A DNA stretch of 64,000 nt from assembly GCA_009733575.1 (NCBI GenBank), contig ML769417.1:124001-188000 (forward strand), read 5' to 3'. The notes under the pieces were generated by a model, which was given only the letters and a program-made list of their open reading frames with translations, was not told the DNA's origin and did not search any database. The position numbers and the translations under genes were made by a program. Within the stretch, counting starts at the first letter, position 1, and every line of letters begins with the position of its first letter. Of this stretch, positions 11,137 to 23,998 are shown one piece after another. The stretch is from Gymnopus androsaceus JB14. Its lineage: Eukaryota > Basidiomycota > Agaricomycetes > Agaricales > Omphalotaceae.

Positions 11137-12947
11137 TCAAACAGGTGGATAAGTGGCTGCAGCTTTTGCAGAGCTCGTAGCAGTTGCCACGGTGGTGGCA
11201 GGAGGAGTGACAGGCAACGATGGCGTCGGTTCACAAGCTACCAGCAAACCATCCATAAGATTTGCCAGCCCATCTGGACCGAGAACATCATATGTCTGCG
11301 CCGGCACACTTCCAGAATAGCTATTAAAATTATAGATGCCGCAGGGACAGCTATCCTGGATCACCTTCAGGCTTGTTGCGCTCATCACCTGCTCCCCATC
11401 CCTAGAAAGTGCAAAAGACTATGCACCTACTTGGAAGGGAACGGAAAAGGCAGAAGCACCAGCTGGGGCATCGATGTGTATTCCATGGCACCGGTATTGA
11501 CGGTGATAGTTCCCGCAGCGGTGAGTAAGGGTACGACAAAGACATCATTCGTTCATGGTGTCATATCCGTTGGGCAGACCTCCGAAATAAAGACCGCTAG
11601 CATTATTGGCGGCGGTCATGGTGGTATCTGTCGCGTCACAGTCAAGCTCTTTCGAGGTGATGCGGTACCAGTAAACAATCAGGTCCGACGTGATATAGCT
11701 ATCAGGGGAGGAGGCTCCGTCTTTATAGGCTTGAATAAACGGTTGAGCCATGCTGAGGAAAGCATCATGCGGCCTAAAATTCCGAAAGTCATTTAGCAAA
11801 TTGAAACAGACCAAAAGAAATTACACTTGCATATCATTAACCCATTGAGAGCTGGTATCATCTGTGTGGAGAGAAGACAACGGACCAGTGTAATGACTCT
11901 CGCCAAAGTCGTTCCAGGATATGATTTCAACGAATGGAGGTTGAAGGGTCAAAATCTCTTGCCATCGCATGTACCACAACAAGTCGCTCGGGAACACAAA
12001 GTTCTTGCTATATGTAACCTCTGCACCATAGTGTGTAGCTACGACGAGTTTAGTTTCTGTAAGAAGGACTTGCAGAAAGTACTCACAGAACCACGGTGAC
12101 ACAGCTACAGTCAAAAGGTCAAATAGAGACTTGATTTCCAAAAAAGCGACTCACGAGCAATGTAGCCTTGGGCTGCAGAAAGGACACTCTGGTATTCTTG
12201 GTCACCTTCAGTAACGGTGACAAGAACGCCGTCTTGAGGAGCGTAATTGTTCCCCATTGCTCTGCCACGCTGCCCAGTTAAACGCTCCATCGAGAACAGT
12301 TAAATCACTTTCCCCAGGATGGAAATTCGGCGCAAAATAAACGTTGGGAGCACCTGCTACTGCCGCTGCCACCTTCATAGTGGCAACATCAAGGCCATCA
12401 CCAATAAAAGAGGACGCAAAGACGGCGCTCGTTTCATCAACGTCGACAAAAAGCTGATCCTGGTACCGATGCATATTGGGCGATTGTTTGTCCGATAAGA
12501 GCAGCGTCGGTGGTAGGATTCCAGTATGCAAAGTCGAAGGATATAAAGACAGACATGCCGTTGTTGTAGGCAGATTCATATGCGTAACCAAGTTGGGTAT
12601 CGGTGAACTCGTCTGTGCCAATGTCGAGTGCAAAGGCGTCGATTCCAAAGGATTGAGCACGTTGAAAGTCTGCATCGTAGTCGGATGAGCTGGTTCTGTC
12701 AGATACGATTCCAATCTAAGGGTACGTATGGATTAATAAGTACGAAGGTTACACGTGGAAAATGGGACCTTACGATGAAGTGAGCGAATACAAGCTTGGA
12801 AGATGTAGTTTGCCTAGCCTTGACTGTCGATCTGACTTTTGGAGACCCAGCGTATTCCGTGACATTACCCGCTGGGGATGCTCTTGAGGCTGCGAGGAGG
12901 CATGAGCTAAAGAGGAGGAGACTCGAGACGACAGTGAACTCTATCAT
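11137..12947 (-). pseudogene. GH71 alpha-1,3-glucanase (mutanase), disrupted
   Basis: The product would be a secreted enzyme that hydrolyses alpha-1,3-glucan of fungal walls. A signal peptide opens the frame at 12947 (hydrophobic LLLFSSCLLAAS). Family motifs include KLVFAHFI, GIVSDRTSS, the conserved DFQRAQSFGIDAFAL, FISFDFAYW, YFAPNFHP and ISWNDFGESHY. Likely exons on the minus strand: 12947-12774, 12715-12155, 12104-12087 (18 bp), 12038-11831, 11773-11137. The frame is broken by extra bases at the A5 run 12448-12452, the C4 run 12252-12255 and near 11550, by a further shift (probably two extra bases) near 11470-11490, and by a TAG stop near 11422. The C-terminal half ends in a Thr/Ala/Pro-rich tail. 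The number of lesions favours a pseudogene, though insertion-type sequence errors could account for all but the stop. The fourth intron uses a GC donor. Confidence 0.85.
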
Positions 12948-14530
12948 TCTCCCAATCCTTCAGTCGAGTCGAAGAAAAGTGTCTCAGGATAAATATGCAT
13001 CCTTCGTCCATCGGTTTTTTTCTTATACCCGAGATGAACTTTGTCAAGCTTGATGATTGGTTTAGACCAACGAATCAATGCAACTGCAACCTGCATATTT
13101 TGATTTCGTGGCATATGCATAGCAGAATCTCGTGCATAATTCTTTCTTAATCAACCAAAAAAACCATCGTGAGTAGGAAGACTAAGATAAAACACCGTGA
13201 TAGAGGTTGGGAGTATATCTTACCGTACGCGGAATGCCATGAGAACCAACAGTCGGTCGCGAGTTCACAAAAATGAATTCAAAATGGCCAGAGTGGCGGT
13301 AAAATTGAAGATTTCCTTCAAAATGACGGAGTTACGGAAAATTTTCGACTACACGATCCATTTTCCGGTGCCTCTCCATGCGATAGATTTGAAGCAAGAG
13401 AGAAGGGGAGAGACGAAACAAGCCGACTCGAATTTCGAAGCTAGGGCGGGAAGAGGATCACTAGGCATTGGTATGCTAAAACAAAAAATATAAGCATATG
13501 CACATACAATTGCTGGTTGTAGAGTACTGAATAGACCTGGGTCTTAATCAGACGTTAGTATGCATGATGTCACGATACAGTGAAGTATTTACATCCAAAA
13601 TTCGAAGTATATATATTTTTTCCTTTTGGTCAGCAGTGCGACAAGAGAGGATAAAACGGGTGCTCACCTATGATGAAGAAATGCTCGAGCATTGATGAGT
13701 GCAACCGTCTTGTGCAACTTTGATGCATATTCCAGCCTTGTTCCGTGTCCGCATGGAATTGTTTCCTTGAACCTCTGAGCAGGCCGTCACGGTCTACGTA
13801 ACGAACTGTAACGAAGGTCACAGATATCATGAGTTGTTAAGCAGACGTTTGAAGATTTTCGGACCACTTGGCATGTGCATAGAAGCGTGGTTAGAGCCTA
13901 CTCGAGTAGCAGATATTGAGTGGATAACAGCCGGATAGCAGCTTAAATTGGCCTTGAAAAATAATGCTTGTGAGAATCCAAGCTCATTTGTTTCGGGTTG
14001 GATAATACCCGATACATTACCATTGACTTTGATTCGAATGTTGACTGGGCGGATTAAAGACATTTAGAGCCTCGAATTCTGTCAAGTAGTGGTTCAAGAG
14101 TAAGGAACGTTCAAATTGGTTTAAACGCCCAAGAAACGCCCAGTCCTAAAAAGGGAATACTCGAAGCGCGGACAATTGCAATCTTAATCTTCGATCCTTC
14201 ACCATGACGCGCATTCAGCCAGCATTTTGTGGATTCCAAATCTAAATCTAAAACCTTCCCAGATAAACTAAGATATTGATTCTACATCATGAATTAATGT
14301 ACGAATATTTCTTCAATAATGGGCTTAAGACGACTGCTGAAATCCCAGTAGTTCGGGTGCATATACTGCCATATTGCTCGGTTCGGAACTCAAAGGGAGC
14401 TGTCTGTATAGCTCCCAGAGCTCCTGCGGCCAAGTACCCTCAATTTAAGGTCCGGACTTCGCGTCATCGTTCCTGAAATAGACAGCATCCGACCGAACAG
14501 TCCCTTTCCTCAACCACGACCTTCTCTTCC
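12948..14530. other. stretch without a recognisable gene
   Basis: This region lies between the divergent GH71 relic and the potassium channel gene and probably holds both promoters. A minus-strand frame at 13827-14063 has protein-like composition, but I cannot connect it to neighbouring exons or to a family. Confidence 0.4.
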
Positions 14531-16735
14531 ATGAATGACCCAGGACTAGATGGTACTATCCAAGATACTGCGACGCACGTAACACGCTCCCTGCGAGAAC
14601 GAATTCCTAGCAGCGAAGATGATGTAACGCGGAATGGCAAGTTAGAAAACTCCAAAAAGAGTAGTTCTGCAGCGGAAGAATTTCGTCAAGAATTGCAGGT
14701 AGATGAGGATGAGGAAGAAATTGGCTATTTTGCTCCTCAGTACGTTCGCGACACTTGACCGAAGGAAATCAGACACTAACGGAGTACAGGCGTTGGTGGT
14801 TCACATCTACCGCATTTCCTTTGATTTCAGGGACATTCGGACCTCTTGCAAACCTTTTCTCAGTTTGTGCTCTGGTAGACACGTGGAGAGTGAAAATCCT
14901 GAATGGTGAAACCGCGGATCAAGGTCAGCGTATCTCGGATCCTCATTGGTTTGTCTCTTCCTGTCTTCTGATCTGCGATCCAAATTAATCCATCCAACAG
15001 GCTAGTAGCTCTCAATGCGACATCCCTCTCTCTTTGCTATAACAGCGAACATTCTATTGCTCTTCAATTTTGCACATCGAGTCCGGTACATGATTGCTCA
15101 GCCACTCACAATTTCATTATGGTCAGACTACCCATTCTATCTTGAAAACTCATTGTACTGACCCCAAATCAGGTATATCTCGTCGATACTTTTGATTATT
15201 CCACTCGCCCTCACGCCGTTTCTTTCCCCGCCATCGGATGCATCTTTGCCGAGCCAGCATATTCTTTCACAATCCTACCACTACGCACTCCTTGCTGCAA
15301 TTCTCTATATTGTCCTATCAACACTTCTTCTCCTCCATCTCATTTTCTCCCTCCCACCATTTTCCGCGTATCCATCATCCTTCGCGACTCTCACTATCCC
15401 TCAGCGTACTCTTATGCTTCAGACAGTCTCGTTCACGCTCTACCTAGCCCTAGGCGCTGGCATTTTCTGTGCCCTCGAAGGCTGGGAATACTGCGACGGC
15501 GTATATTGGGCCGATTATACTCTCTTGACCATTGGGCTTGGATCCGACTTTCCTCTCCATACCTCTGCTGGAAAGGGCGTACTCATCCCATACGCGACCG
15601 GAGGTATACTGCTGATAGGTATAGTCATAGGCAGCGTTCGCTGGCCTCGTCCTTGAACGCGGAGGAGTTAAGATGATGCGCAGACGGACGGCGAAGGAGC
15701 GAGATCGTGGGATAGATGAGATCGCCAAGACCGCTCAACATTCGGATGACTATGACGCTTTGCAGGCCGAGTTCGACACGATGCGAAAAGTGGCTGAGCG
15801 AGCAGAGTTTACAAGAAAATACAATTCTTTGGGGGTTTCCACTTTTGTGTTTCTCCTTGTGTGGTTCTTGGGTGCGATGGTCTTCTTTTTCACCGAAGTG
15901 AGTTTCCTCTGAATCCTTTTCCGTACATTGAAAGTAAACTTACCCCACAAAGAGCTGGACCTACGGAACTTCGCTATACTTCACCTACACTGCTCCTTAC
16001 GACAATCGGCTATGGCGACTTAGTCCCTCAATCTAACGCTGGTAAACCCTTTTTTGTCCTATGGACTCTCATAGCTGTTCCTTCTGTCACTATCCTCATA
16101 TCCAACATCGGAGATACCGTCGTCACACTAATCCAAAAAGGCACAATGTGGCTCGGCCAGAGAACGATCCTGCCCGAACGTTCTATTAACAACAAAAAGT
16201 CCCCCCAAAAAAAAGGGATTCTGGTCCATCAAGAATGTCGAAAAGGCCGTAAACGAGGAGAATGCCAGGGAGATAGAAGAGGGCGCGGTGCCTGACCCTA
16301 GTCGCAATAGTAAAGGGATTCGGGGGGATATCGATAAGCTCGGTGAAGCAGTGGAGACGGTTGAAGAGGAACGTGGCCACGGGAGATAGCATGGCTGCTC
16401 AGTTGGCGAGAGAAATTAGGCTTGTTTCGAAAGACCTTGGGAAGCAGCCTCCGAGAAAGTATGATTGGGAAGATTGGAAGCGCTGGGTGGGGCTTTTGGG
16501 GAACGGACCAAAAGGTCTGGATGGATTGAGGTCGGCGACTACACATTCGGATCCCTCCGAAAAAGGGAAATCGCAACCCCATAATCGGCATTGGATTTGG
16601 CTTGGAGATGAAGGACCGTTGTTTACTGGGGAGAACGAGTCGAGTTGGATACTTGGGAAGCTGTGTGAGAGGTTGGAGCAGGTGTTGATGGAGGAGGTTC
16701 AGAGCGACAAGAATAATAAAAATAAAGAGCAGTGA
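14531..16735 (+). CDS. TOK-type two-pore outward-rectifier potassium channel (several frame breaks)
   Basis: Fungal TOK channels have eight membrane segments and two pore loops and release K+ on depolarisation at the plasma membrane. Exons: 14531-14739, 14790-14948, 15001-15121, 15173-15897, 15953-16735. The N-terminus is acidic and cytosolic. The RWWFTSTAFPLISGTFGPLAN segment starts the membrane part. Pore 1 carries TIGLGSDFP (about 15530) and pore 2 carries TTIGYGDLVPQ (about 16000). The C-terminus has the family's WIWLGDEGPL and a final amphipathic helix. The reading frame must skip one extra base at about 15025-15035, 15641, 15995, in the C6/A8 run at 16201-16214 and near 16385. All are +1. 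This suggests sequence error, or less likely a recent pseudogene. Splice sites are all sound. Confidence 0.8.
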
Positions 16736-17072
16736 TGAATCTTGCATGGACTATTTTTGCATTTGGCTCTCATTTTTATACCCTTGCATTGCATGATTAT
16801 TGGACGCTTCATTGTATTTACTAGTTACGATTACGATTCTCATGACAAAGGCAATGAAATTTCAGTCTGAATGTGCAAATCCTTGTCGGAAGGTCTAGCA
16901 CGCCCAAAGTCGGCATTTGCTCTTAGTCTGCTCTTCGTACAATGACAATCCAAAACGAATGTGGTACGGAATATAATGTAGTTCCTAAAATGCATAACAT
17001 ATGTATACGACCAGGCCTGCTCTGGCTTTCGTCCTTCAGAAGCCCTGCTTCTATCACTGCTTCTATAGCATT

Positions 17073-19449
17073 TTACTCAGCCTCAGCATACCACGTCAGG
17101 GTAGTGACGCCAACAGGGAAGGTATACGAAGCGCGAACGCCGCGAAATTCGATAGTAGCGGGCACCGAAACCGGAGTTACAGTTCCGGTAGCGGAGCTGT
17201 CGTCCCCTATAGAAACATTAGTTCAGTTCGTCATAATAAATCACCGACGCACAGTTCAAGACCACCAGTGAGTATCTGTTCGAAGTTGAGCTAACTCTTC
17301 CGGTCATATACGACCCAACAATGAGGGCCCAATCGGCGGAGCCTTCTACAGTATTCTCGATACGCTGTCCGAAAGGACCCCCGACGTCTTTCGGTATGAT
17401 TGCCTTGGAGGCCTGAGCTAAACCATAGAACTCTTGGTTGAGAACGTATGTGCCATTGGTATTGATGGTGACAATTCCACGACATCCATCGACGCAGTCG
17501 TTGGCAGTAGGAAGTAGGGGAAGGGCTGCCTCGTCCTCGGCAATGTTCCACATGAGACCCTGATACAAAGTGTTCAATAAAATATTATTTGAATAGCAGA
17601 AATTCCGTACTGTGCGAGCCCAGTTAGCAAGACCTCCGATCCATCTATTGGATTCAAATATTAGCATACGCCTAAGCGATAAACAGTGGTTTCGACGAAT
17701 CCTCACAATGTGTTCATCGAGTACTAAAATTTGGAGGGTCGTTGAACTAACTGCTCAGAATAGCATAACCAGCGACGAACCTTGATATCCGTCCACCAAT
17801 CTGTACCCGGTGTACCAGAACATTCGGTGAAGTATATTTCCTGGAGAGAAGTTTCTGTTAGTAAGTTGAATCAAAGAAGGGCAAAACAGTGACCTTTGAG
17901 GGATAGAGGGCGTAAAAGTCCGATTGCTCGTCCACAGTGCCGCCGTAACAATGGAATCTAGACCATGTAATCAGGAATGCCATATATTTCGAGTTCGCAA
18001 TGAACTTACGCTACACCATCAAAAGCACTCTCTGCAACTTCCATCTGAGTGCATGGCAGATTAACTCAGCATACCATTTATTTAAAGAACGGGAGCGCAA
18101 TCCGTACCAGCTCGACCGGATAGGTAGTAGCATCATTCCAGTTATGCTAGAGACGACCAAAGTAAGCAATCGTTCAGCGAAAACGACGACAGAAACTCAC
18201 CTCGTATCCAATGATCTTCACTGCAGATAACGAGCTGCTATTCAACAAAGTCCTGAGCATTGTGCCAACTTGACCCTCAACAGCGGGGGTAAACAACGCC
18301 GTAGGATAAGTAGGATTGCTGTTCAAGACCTCGTTCTAAAATTGAAGGAAAGGAGGAATAAAGATATGAGCTATTGGCATCTGGAACGTGGCGCACTTGG
18401 ATGGAGACCGCGTAAACAGGGAAACCTTTTGCGTCCCATGCTTCGACTGCCTTGAAAAGATAAGTCGCATCTGATTCGTAGTTTTAGTCTAATCGGAGGT
18501 TTCCAGTAGAAATGAGACTCAACAATATTGAACCATATCGGTGCTCAAAGATCCACCATTCATGGCATCACCAGTTTTCATCCAGCGCGGCTGTAAATTT
18601 TGCAGATTGTCAAACCATCGCATCACCGGTGTCAGGATTATTGAAGCTTACTGGGGACCACGGAAGGAGATGGATCTAAAAGTCTGTTTTAGGACTCCTG
18701 GAATGTTGAGTCGGACTAATGAGTGCGTACTTTTAATGCAGAGTTGATCGCCAAGATGTCGCTCATCACATCGAAGACGTATGGAAGGAGTCGCCGAGAT
18801 ATTGAAATCCGCGAAAGAAGTGTCGTCGACAGTATCGTCCAAGCTGTAGGCTACGCATGGTTAGTCAGGGTTCTGATGGCTGTTGATGACGCTAATTCAC
18901 TTGTGGCAGAAAAGTCATTCGCGCCGATAGGAACGCGAATGTAGCTGAGACCTGCGCCCTCTTCTCCATCCGTAGGATCCCACATTCGGCTCATCAAAGT
19001 CGCGTAGTTTTCAGAGTTGGTAGACTGCATATAGAATGGTCAGTACAAAGACTCGTACCGTTAACTTATCGAGACTCACCTTCAGACTACTGAGTAGAAG
19101 AGCCGAGGCATCCGCTACGATTTGAATCAGTTCTTAAGCAGCCCCAACTCGTGCAGAAATGAACTTACTCATTGAACCACCAAAACCGTCTATAGTCTGA
19201 TACACCGTCGAATCATCAACAATAATGTTTGCGGTAGTGCTAGCGGCGGTAGCGGAGGTGAAATTGATAGGGTTCCCAGTACCGACTCCTGAAAAGAGCT
19301 TTGACTGATCCCAGGACGTTTGCCACTAGAGGAAAGACTATAATCAATTACGCCTCGGAGGATTTGAAGGCACTCACAATATCATAAATTTGTTGCGAAG
19401 AAACGCGCTCCAGAGCCTGCGCAAGAAGAATGAAGGTGAGCGCATACAT
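17073..19449 (-). CDS. secreted GH30 glycoside hydrolase, probable beta-1,6-glucanase
   Basis: Many exons (about 17), several very short. The main ones on the minus strand are 19449-19378, 19325-19169, 19114-19080, 19024-18901, 18850-18731, 18675-18652, 18590-18524, 18470-18397, 18335-18201, 18146-18108, 18044-18010, 17957-17894, 17840-17781, 17723-17707, 17644-17611, 17559-17253 and 17206-17073. The first exon encodes a signal peptide. GH30 signs: TIDGFGGSMTDASALLL, the acid/base Glu in SIQNE, the nucleophile Glu in IYFTECSG, and the C-terminal beta-domain ending YTFPVGVTTLTW. Fungal members of this type cut beta-1,6-glucan (pustulan) of cell walls; that substrate is inferred from the family. 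One extra base near 18781-18784 shifts the frame inside exon 5 (SATPS|YVFDVM). Otherwise every junction keeps frame. Confidence 0.87.
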
Positions 19450-21236
19450 AGGTACTAGGTAAGGAACGGAATGAGTAAACGAATGAGAGTGAATGAGAGA
19501 TAAAAACAAGAGGGATTTATGCAGCAAGGATGCTAGATGATGATCGGCGCACCATTCGACTCCTGTGTGATTGAAGTCATGGAAACCTCGATAGCAAAAT
19601 AATCCTTGTATGTTCCTGATTTTCATAAGAAATGGGAGGGATCCATGCGTTTGATGCGCTTCACGTTCATTCTATGGCGACCTCATTTAAAAACTGCTTG
19701 CGCCGTGGGCTCCTCAGTGACGACGAAGAGCTCAGGGCTCAACTCATTTTGAAGTCTGTTGAAGGTGATGATTAATTTCATTTCAAAATTGACCCACATA
19801 TCACGACGCTGACCATATGGAGGTTTGGCTTGGACGAGGCTTGGACAATGTGTCTCCGTGTTGAGCAAATCTTCGTGCTGATGATAATATATAGTTAGAA
19901 GGAAGTCAGTAGGTTATCAAGAACGGACGAACCTGTTTTTTATTCTACAGAAGATCCTGCAACAATCTCCCTTCCAATCTCCGAAATTCCCCCTTGCTCC
20001 GTGTATTCGGTGTAGGTTGCGTGTATAGTAAAGCATTGGCCGGAGGTCTAGGGCAAGCTGGGCCTCGATTTGACCGCTGCAGTAAGTCTGATCTCAGTTG
20101 AAGAAGCGGTGGAAATTGTTCTTGTATTGGAAGGAGAGGATTTATCGCTTAACAGAAATAAAGCGTGCTGAAAAGTGTTTTTAGGCACATCAGCTTTAAC
20201 TAGTAAACGAACAGGGAGAACAAAAAGCTTGGGCGCTTATTCCGCGTTCCGCCAAACGGCGAAGTTCAGTTGATTTTTTTGTAGCCACGTCTGACAACTG
20301 CTGCTGAGTATGTTGCGAAGCTGTACCATCAAGATTCGAGTGGAACAGCATGCGCAACAGCGGCCGCGGCCGACGTAAATATAACGTCCAAGTGTCAAGG
20401 TGCGTTCATCGCCTCTCAGGTTGAGGCTCCGAGGCTATTCTCGAACACGGAACAGGAACCAATTAAAAACCTCCAAACCACCAAAAGTTCTTGGGAAATC
20501 GCCGAAAAGATCTCTGACTCTTTCAACTCCTGACACGAAGTGCAGAGATTAGATTGAACCAAAACAATCTCAGACTGATCCAAAGGACGTCAGTTTCACT
20601 GTGGTAGGCAAGCGCAAGCACGGAAATTAATATTGCAGAGGACATCCTCGTCGAAGAGGATTCAAGTGGAATTCTTAGGAGGAGGATGATGGAATAGCTG
20701 TGAGTGAAGAAATGGTTTTAAGGCTTTAGCCGGATAAGCCTAATACTATTGCGCACTACCAGAGGCAAATATTGGAGTAATTCAAGAAGATGGTTCAATA
20801 ATTGATCTGCGCAGCACATCGTATGTGTGCTAGGGGCCACCGGTATACCGTACAAAGGTCGTTATGACAGGACCACATTCAACACTGGATCTCTCGGGAA
20901 CTAATCGGGAACTAATCAGCAATACTCCTCTTCAGAGTTTAATGAACTTGTCCCTTGAAGAACCCCTCCATTGCGACATGAGATGTGACCAACGCTAACA
21001 CTCGACTTTCCAAGTGCCGGTAAAACGGCCCGGATTTTAGAGCTCGTAAGTCCAGCTTTGACCTTATGGAAAACTTGTACTCAACGTGCACTTATCCCTT
21101 CAGTTCTTTCTGCACAAACTAAGTATGTATATAGTTAGCTCATGCGCAATCACGAGTAATGTCCAATTTGATAACGGCATTGGTATCTGGCACCAGCTGC
21201 TTATCCTGCGTTCCATTCCATCTCCGTCGAAGGAGT
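19450..21236. other. stretch without a recognisable gene
   Basis: No exon with motif or splice support was found. The left end should contain the promoter of the GH30 gene. A GC-rich patch with a NotI-like GCGGCCGCGGCC core lies near 20363. Confidence 0.5.
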
Positions 21237-21864
21237 CTACCAGTTAATTACCCAATCGATTTCCGGTATGGACCCATCTGACTCGGGCGCAAACTGCGTG
21301 AATGCCTCAGCGGAGAGATCGATGTCGAGTTCATTGCATGGGAGGCACTCATCAACAACTTTGAATCCGAGAGTCTTGCCCTGGGCTGAACGAAACAAAA
21401 AAAAAATGTAAGTAAGAGTATCAGAAACGTATCAGGAGGGAAAAGAATGCGCTTGAACGGAGAACGAACGATCGAAATGAATGCTTTAGAGAAAGAAATT
21501 CGAGAACAATACGCACATGTCACTGACACTGTCTTGCCACAAACGCTTCTATGGCCATTAAGAAAACATAAGTAAGTGGGGCAGTCAATTGGGAAATATA
21601 GATGGAGGAACTCACGGCTGAAACACGCTTGTTGGGACCGAGGCGACCAAGTCGGATGGTCCGTATGGAACTCCACATGCACCCACAATGGTGGGGATAG
21701 CAGGAATAATTGTAGCTTTGCGTAAATCAATAAAATAAATAGGAATTAATGAGGTATTCTCATCATCACGCACCAAGGCCAGTGCCATTAGTGACCTGCC
21801 CTTGCACTAAAGAACAAAACAGCACAAGTTTGAGGGCAAGTGTCAGGACCAAGAATCTATACAT
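21237..21864 (-). CDS. small secreted double-psi beta-barrel protein (RlpA-like / barwin-expansin fold)
   Basis: Four exons (21864-21774, 21715-21616, 21548-21517, 21385-21237) join in frame into about 123 residues with no defect. Residues 1-22 form a signal peptide (MYRFLVLTLALKLVLFC). The mature part shows the DPBB signature: GACGVP near the start, VCGKTVSV, then KVVDECLPC-x-ELDIDLS and a terminal DWVINW. Related fungal proteins are extracellular, bind or loosen wall glucans, or act in interactions with plants and other fungi. No catalytic assignment is justified. It lies among other secreted-protein genes on the same strand. Confidence 0.82.
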
Positions 21865-22443
21865 CTCTCGGATAGGTATTAGACCGTAGTTGGGTACTAC
21901 GCAAAGGTGGGCAGAATGGGTTGTAGTAGTGTGAAGGGAGTTTTATCGCTCTTTTATACCACTGTTGCTGTCGCTTCCCTTTTCTCTAGTGAAGTTCGTA
22001 ATGCCCTCGTAACATGATTGAAACTCGAATCAAGTATAGCCAAGTGGAGTATCCCTTCCGCGCTATGTCCATTGAATTAAAACTGAAAGAGATATTATTA
22101 TCCACGTACGAGTGCGCCACATAACACATTCATGAATCACATATTTACGATTATAAATCTTTCCTTCCTCGATAATGAATCTTTGAGGTAGCAAAAGGAC
22201 GTTTGGTAAGTAATAACTACTCGGCCGGACAACCAAAGTCCAGCGTGTATACATATACTGGACACGGACTGCTCGATCGCCGTCTAACCTCCCAAACGGA
22301 CAAAACAACCGGGGAATTCAACTTAAGTACTAGGTGTCCGAGTCGTCAACGATATCAATGAGAATAGAATGCGAAGAAGAATTAAATAGCGTTAAATGGG
22401 AGGACCATCGCCATGTATAAGAATAATAGGACGACTGGGACGT

Positions 22444-23942
22444 TTAAATAACTCGGAATTCTGTGCCTTGTACTTGTGAGGGCTCGTCAACGAAGAACAT
22501 GCCTGTCTCGCAAACGTTCTCTTCAGCGTCTTGGCCAGGAACAATTTTGTTGAAAAGAAACAAGTATTCTGCTTTTAATCGGAACAGATGGACCATTACT
22601 ACGTACAAATATGTGGAAGGTGTCGGGGATGATTCTGAGGGAGTTTGCTGGCTATCGAAAGGCGGAGGATACAAATTGTAATGATTTGATCTAAGGTATC
22701 GGAAATTTATAATAGGTGCACATACCGTTTCCAAACACTTGATTCGCCGACATCAATTTGCCATAATGTGCCTGAAGAGGCACGCCTCTCGTTGCTGCGT
22801 GTTCCATTGACGACCGGTCAGTAGGCGATACATATCCACTTTTTCTCCCATGCAGGATAGGAATTCACCAGAATTCCTGGTGTCTTTGTCTGGGGTATGT
22901 CTTATGTCTGTCGGATGGTAATAAAGCTCGAATTCAATCTTGTGGAGCTGCAAGGCAGGATTACCGCAAACTTCACCAGGAGAGTAGTAATGGCCATCTA
23001 CGCCTTTTGCCCCTTCTTGGATCTAGACACCAGCCAATAACCGTAGTCTTATGATCGACTAAAAATGGGGCTTACGACAGCAGAATCCGAATATTGTAGG
23101 AATACAGCCTGGTTGTATTAAATCAGAGTCTGAGAGCCGTTCAACCCCGTGAAGGGAATCGCGTTGGGAGGTGGCAGTGGGTAACCAGGCGTACGGGATG
23201 AGGTGGAACATGAACAGCATCTGTACTACTGGGCTTGTTGGCATCGACAATATAGATCACAAAAGGATCTAATTGAACGTAAGTCTTCAAGTTAAATGAG
23301 ACAGAAGGAGTATACCCCAGCTCTCAGTCCGGGCAATGAATGACGGAGAGTTGCGATGAGACTGTTCATGAAGCTCGGTGCCAGAAACACAGAGGTAGTG
23401 AGACAATGAAGCTTGCGACCTCTAACGGTGAAGCAAAGAGATTGTGGATCCATGAAGGATAAAAACTAAAAGAAACCAATTTAGTCTAGGGTGATTAAAC
23501 ATCTTGAATGAAAACCCCACGTTCAGAATTCTTCGCACTTCGACTAGGATCAGTTATCAATTTTATCGGCCGACCGGGAAAGACTCCAATAACGCGTTCT
23601 AGTTTGCCGAAGGAAGAAGGAGAAGTGATTTTTGACCAGTGCCTCCACCGTTCACGTTTCTCAGCGGATATTTTCCTGTAATAAATACGTCCTTAGCAGC
23701 ACTCGGCTAGAGATGGAGGAACGTCCTCCTCAAATATCACCATGTAAAATTGATGGATCCCGTGTATGGTATCTTTTATGCGTTGCGGGGAAGTCGACGG
23801 AGATAGTAATGTCGAAGTGAAATCCATTTCTCCGTGACCGCATCTGTCGCAATCTGGTCCGAACGTTCATTAGAAGCAGGTGAGTGCCTTCTATCCTCTT
23901 ATCGTGAGTGCAGTTTCCTTCCGCCTGTATTTCAGCATACAA
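22444..23942 (-). CDS. uncharacterised multi-exon gene
   Basis: Several consecutive minus-strand frames have coding character and plausible splice sites. Pieces in order: near 23900-23740; 23680-23500 (KRERWRHWSK..VFPGRPIKLITDPS); 23462-23320 (MDPQSLCFTVRGRKLHC); 23270-23090 (PFVIYIVDANKPSS); 23022-22735 (VDGHYYSPGEVCGNPALQ, EFLSCMGEKVDMYRLL); and a terminal exon ending at 22444 (KIVPGQDAEENVCETGMFFV). The 23500 and 23462 pieces splice in frame (donor GTTTAA, acceptor TTTTAG). At least two one-base shifts and a TAA near 23120 remain, so the gene may be damaged. I do not recognise a domain and give no function; exon limits are approximate. Confidence 0.4.
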
Positions 23943-23998
23943 GTTTAGGCCTACTAAAGCAGTCCTATGAAACCAGAAATCTCGTAGGAAGATAGCTA

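Noticed and set aside
11431..11796. plus-strand open frame of 121 codons
   Set aside because: It is antisense to the GH71 exon, whose conserved motifs show the true strand.
12796..13053. plus-strand frame across the GH71 signal peptide
   Set aside because: Antisense shadow; no start context or family.
15861..16295. possible separate gene starting before the second pore of the channel
   Set aside because: It is the continuation of the TOK reading frame after a one-base shift; TTIGYGD identifies it as pore 2.
23059..23250. independent 63-codon gene
   Set aside because: It overlaps, in another frame, the exon containing PFVIYIVDANKPSS of the larger uncharacterised gene.
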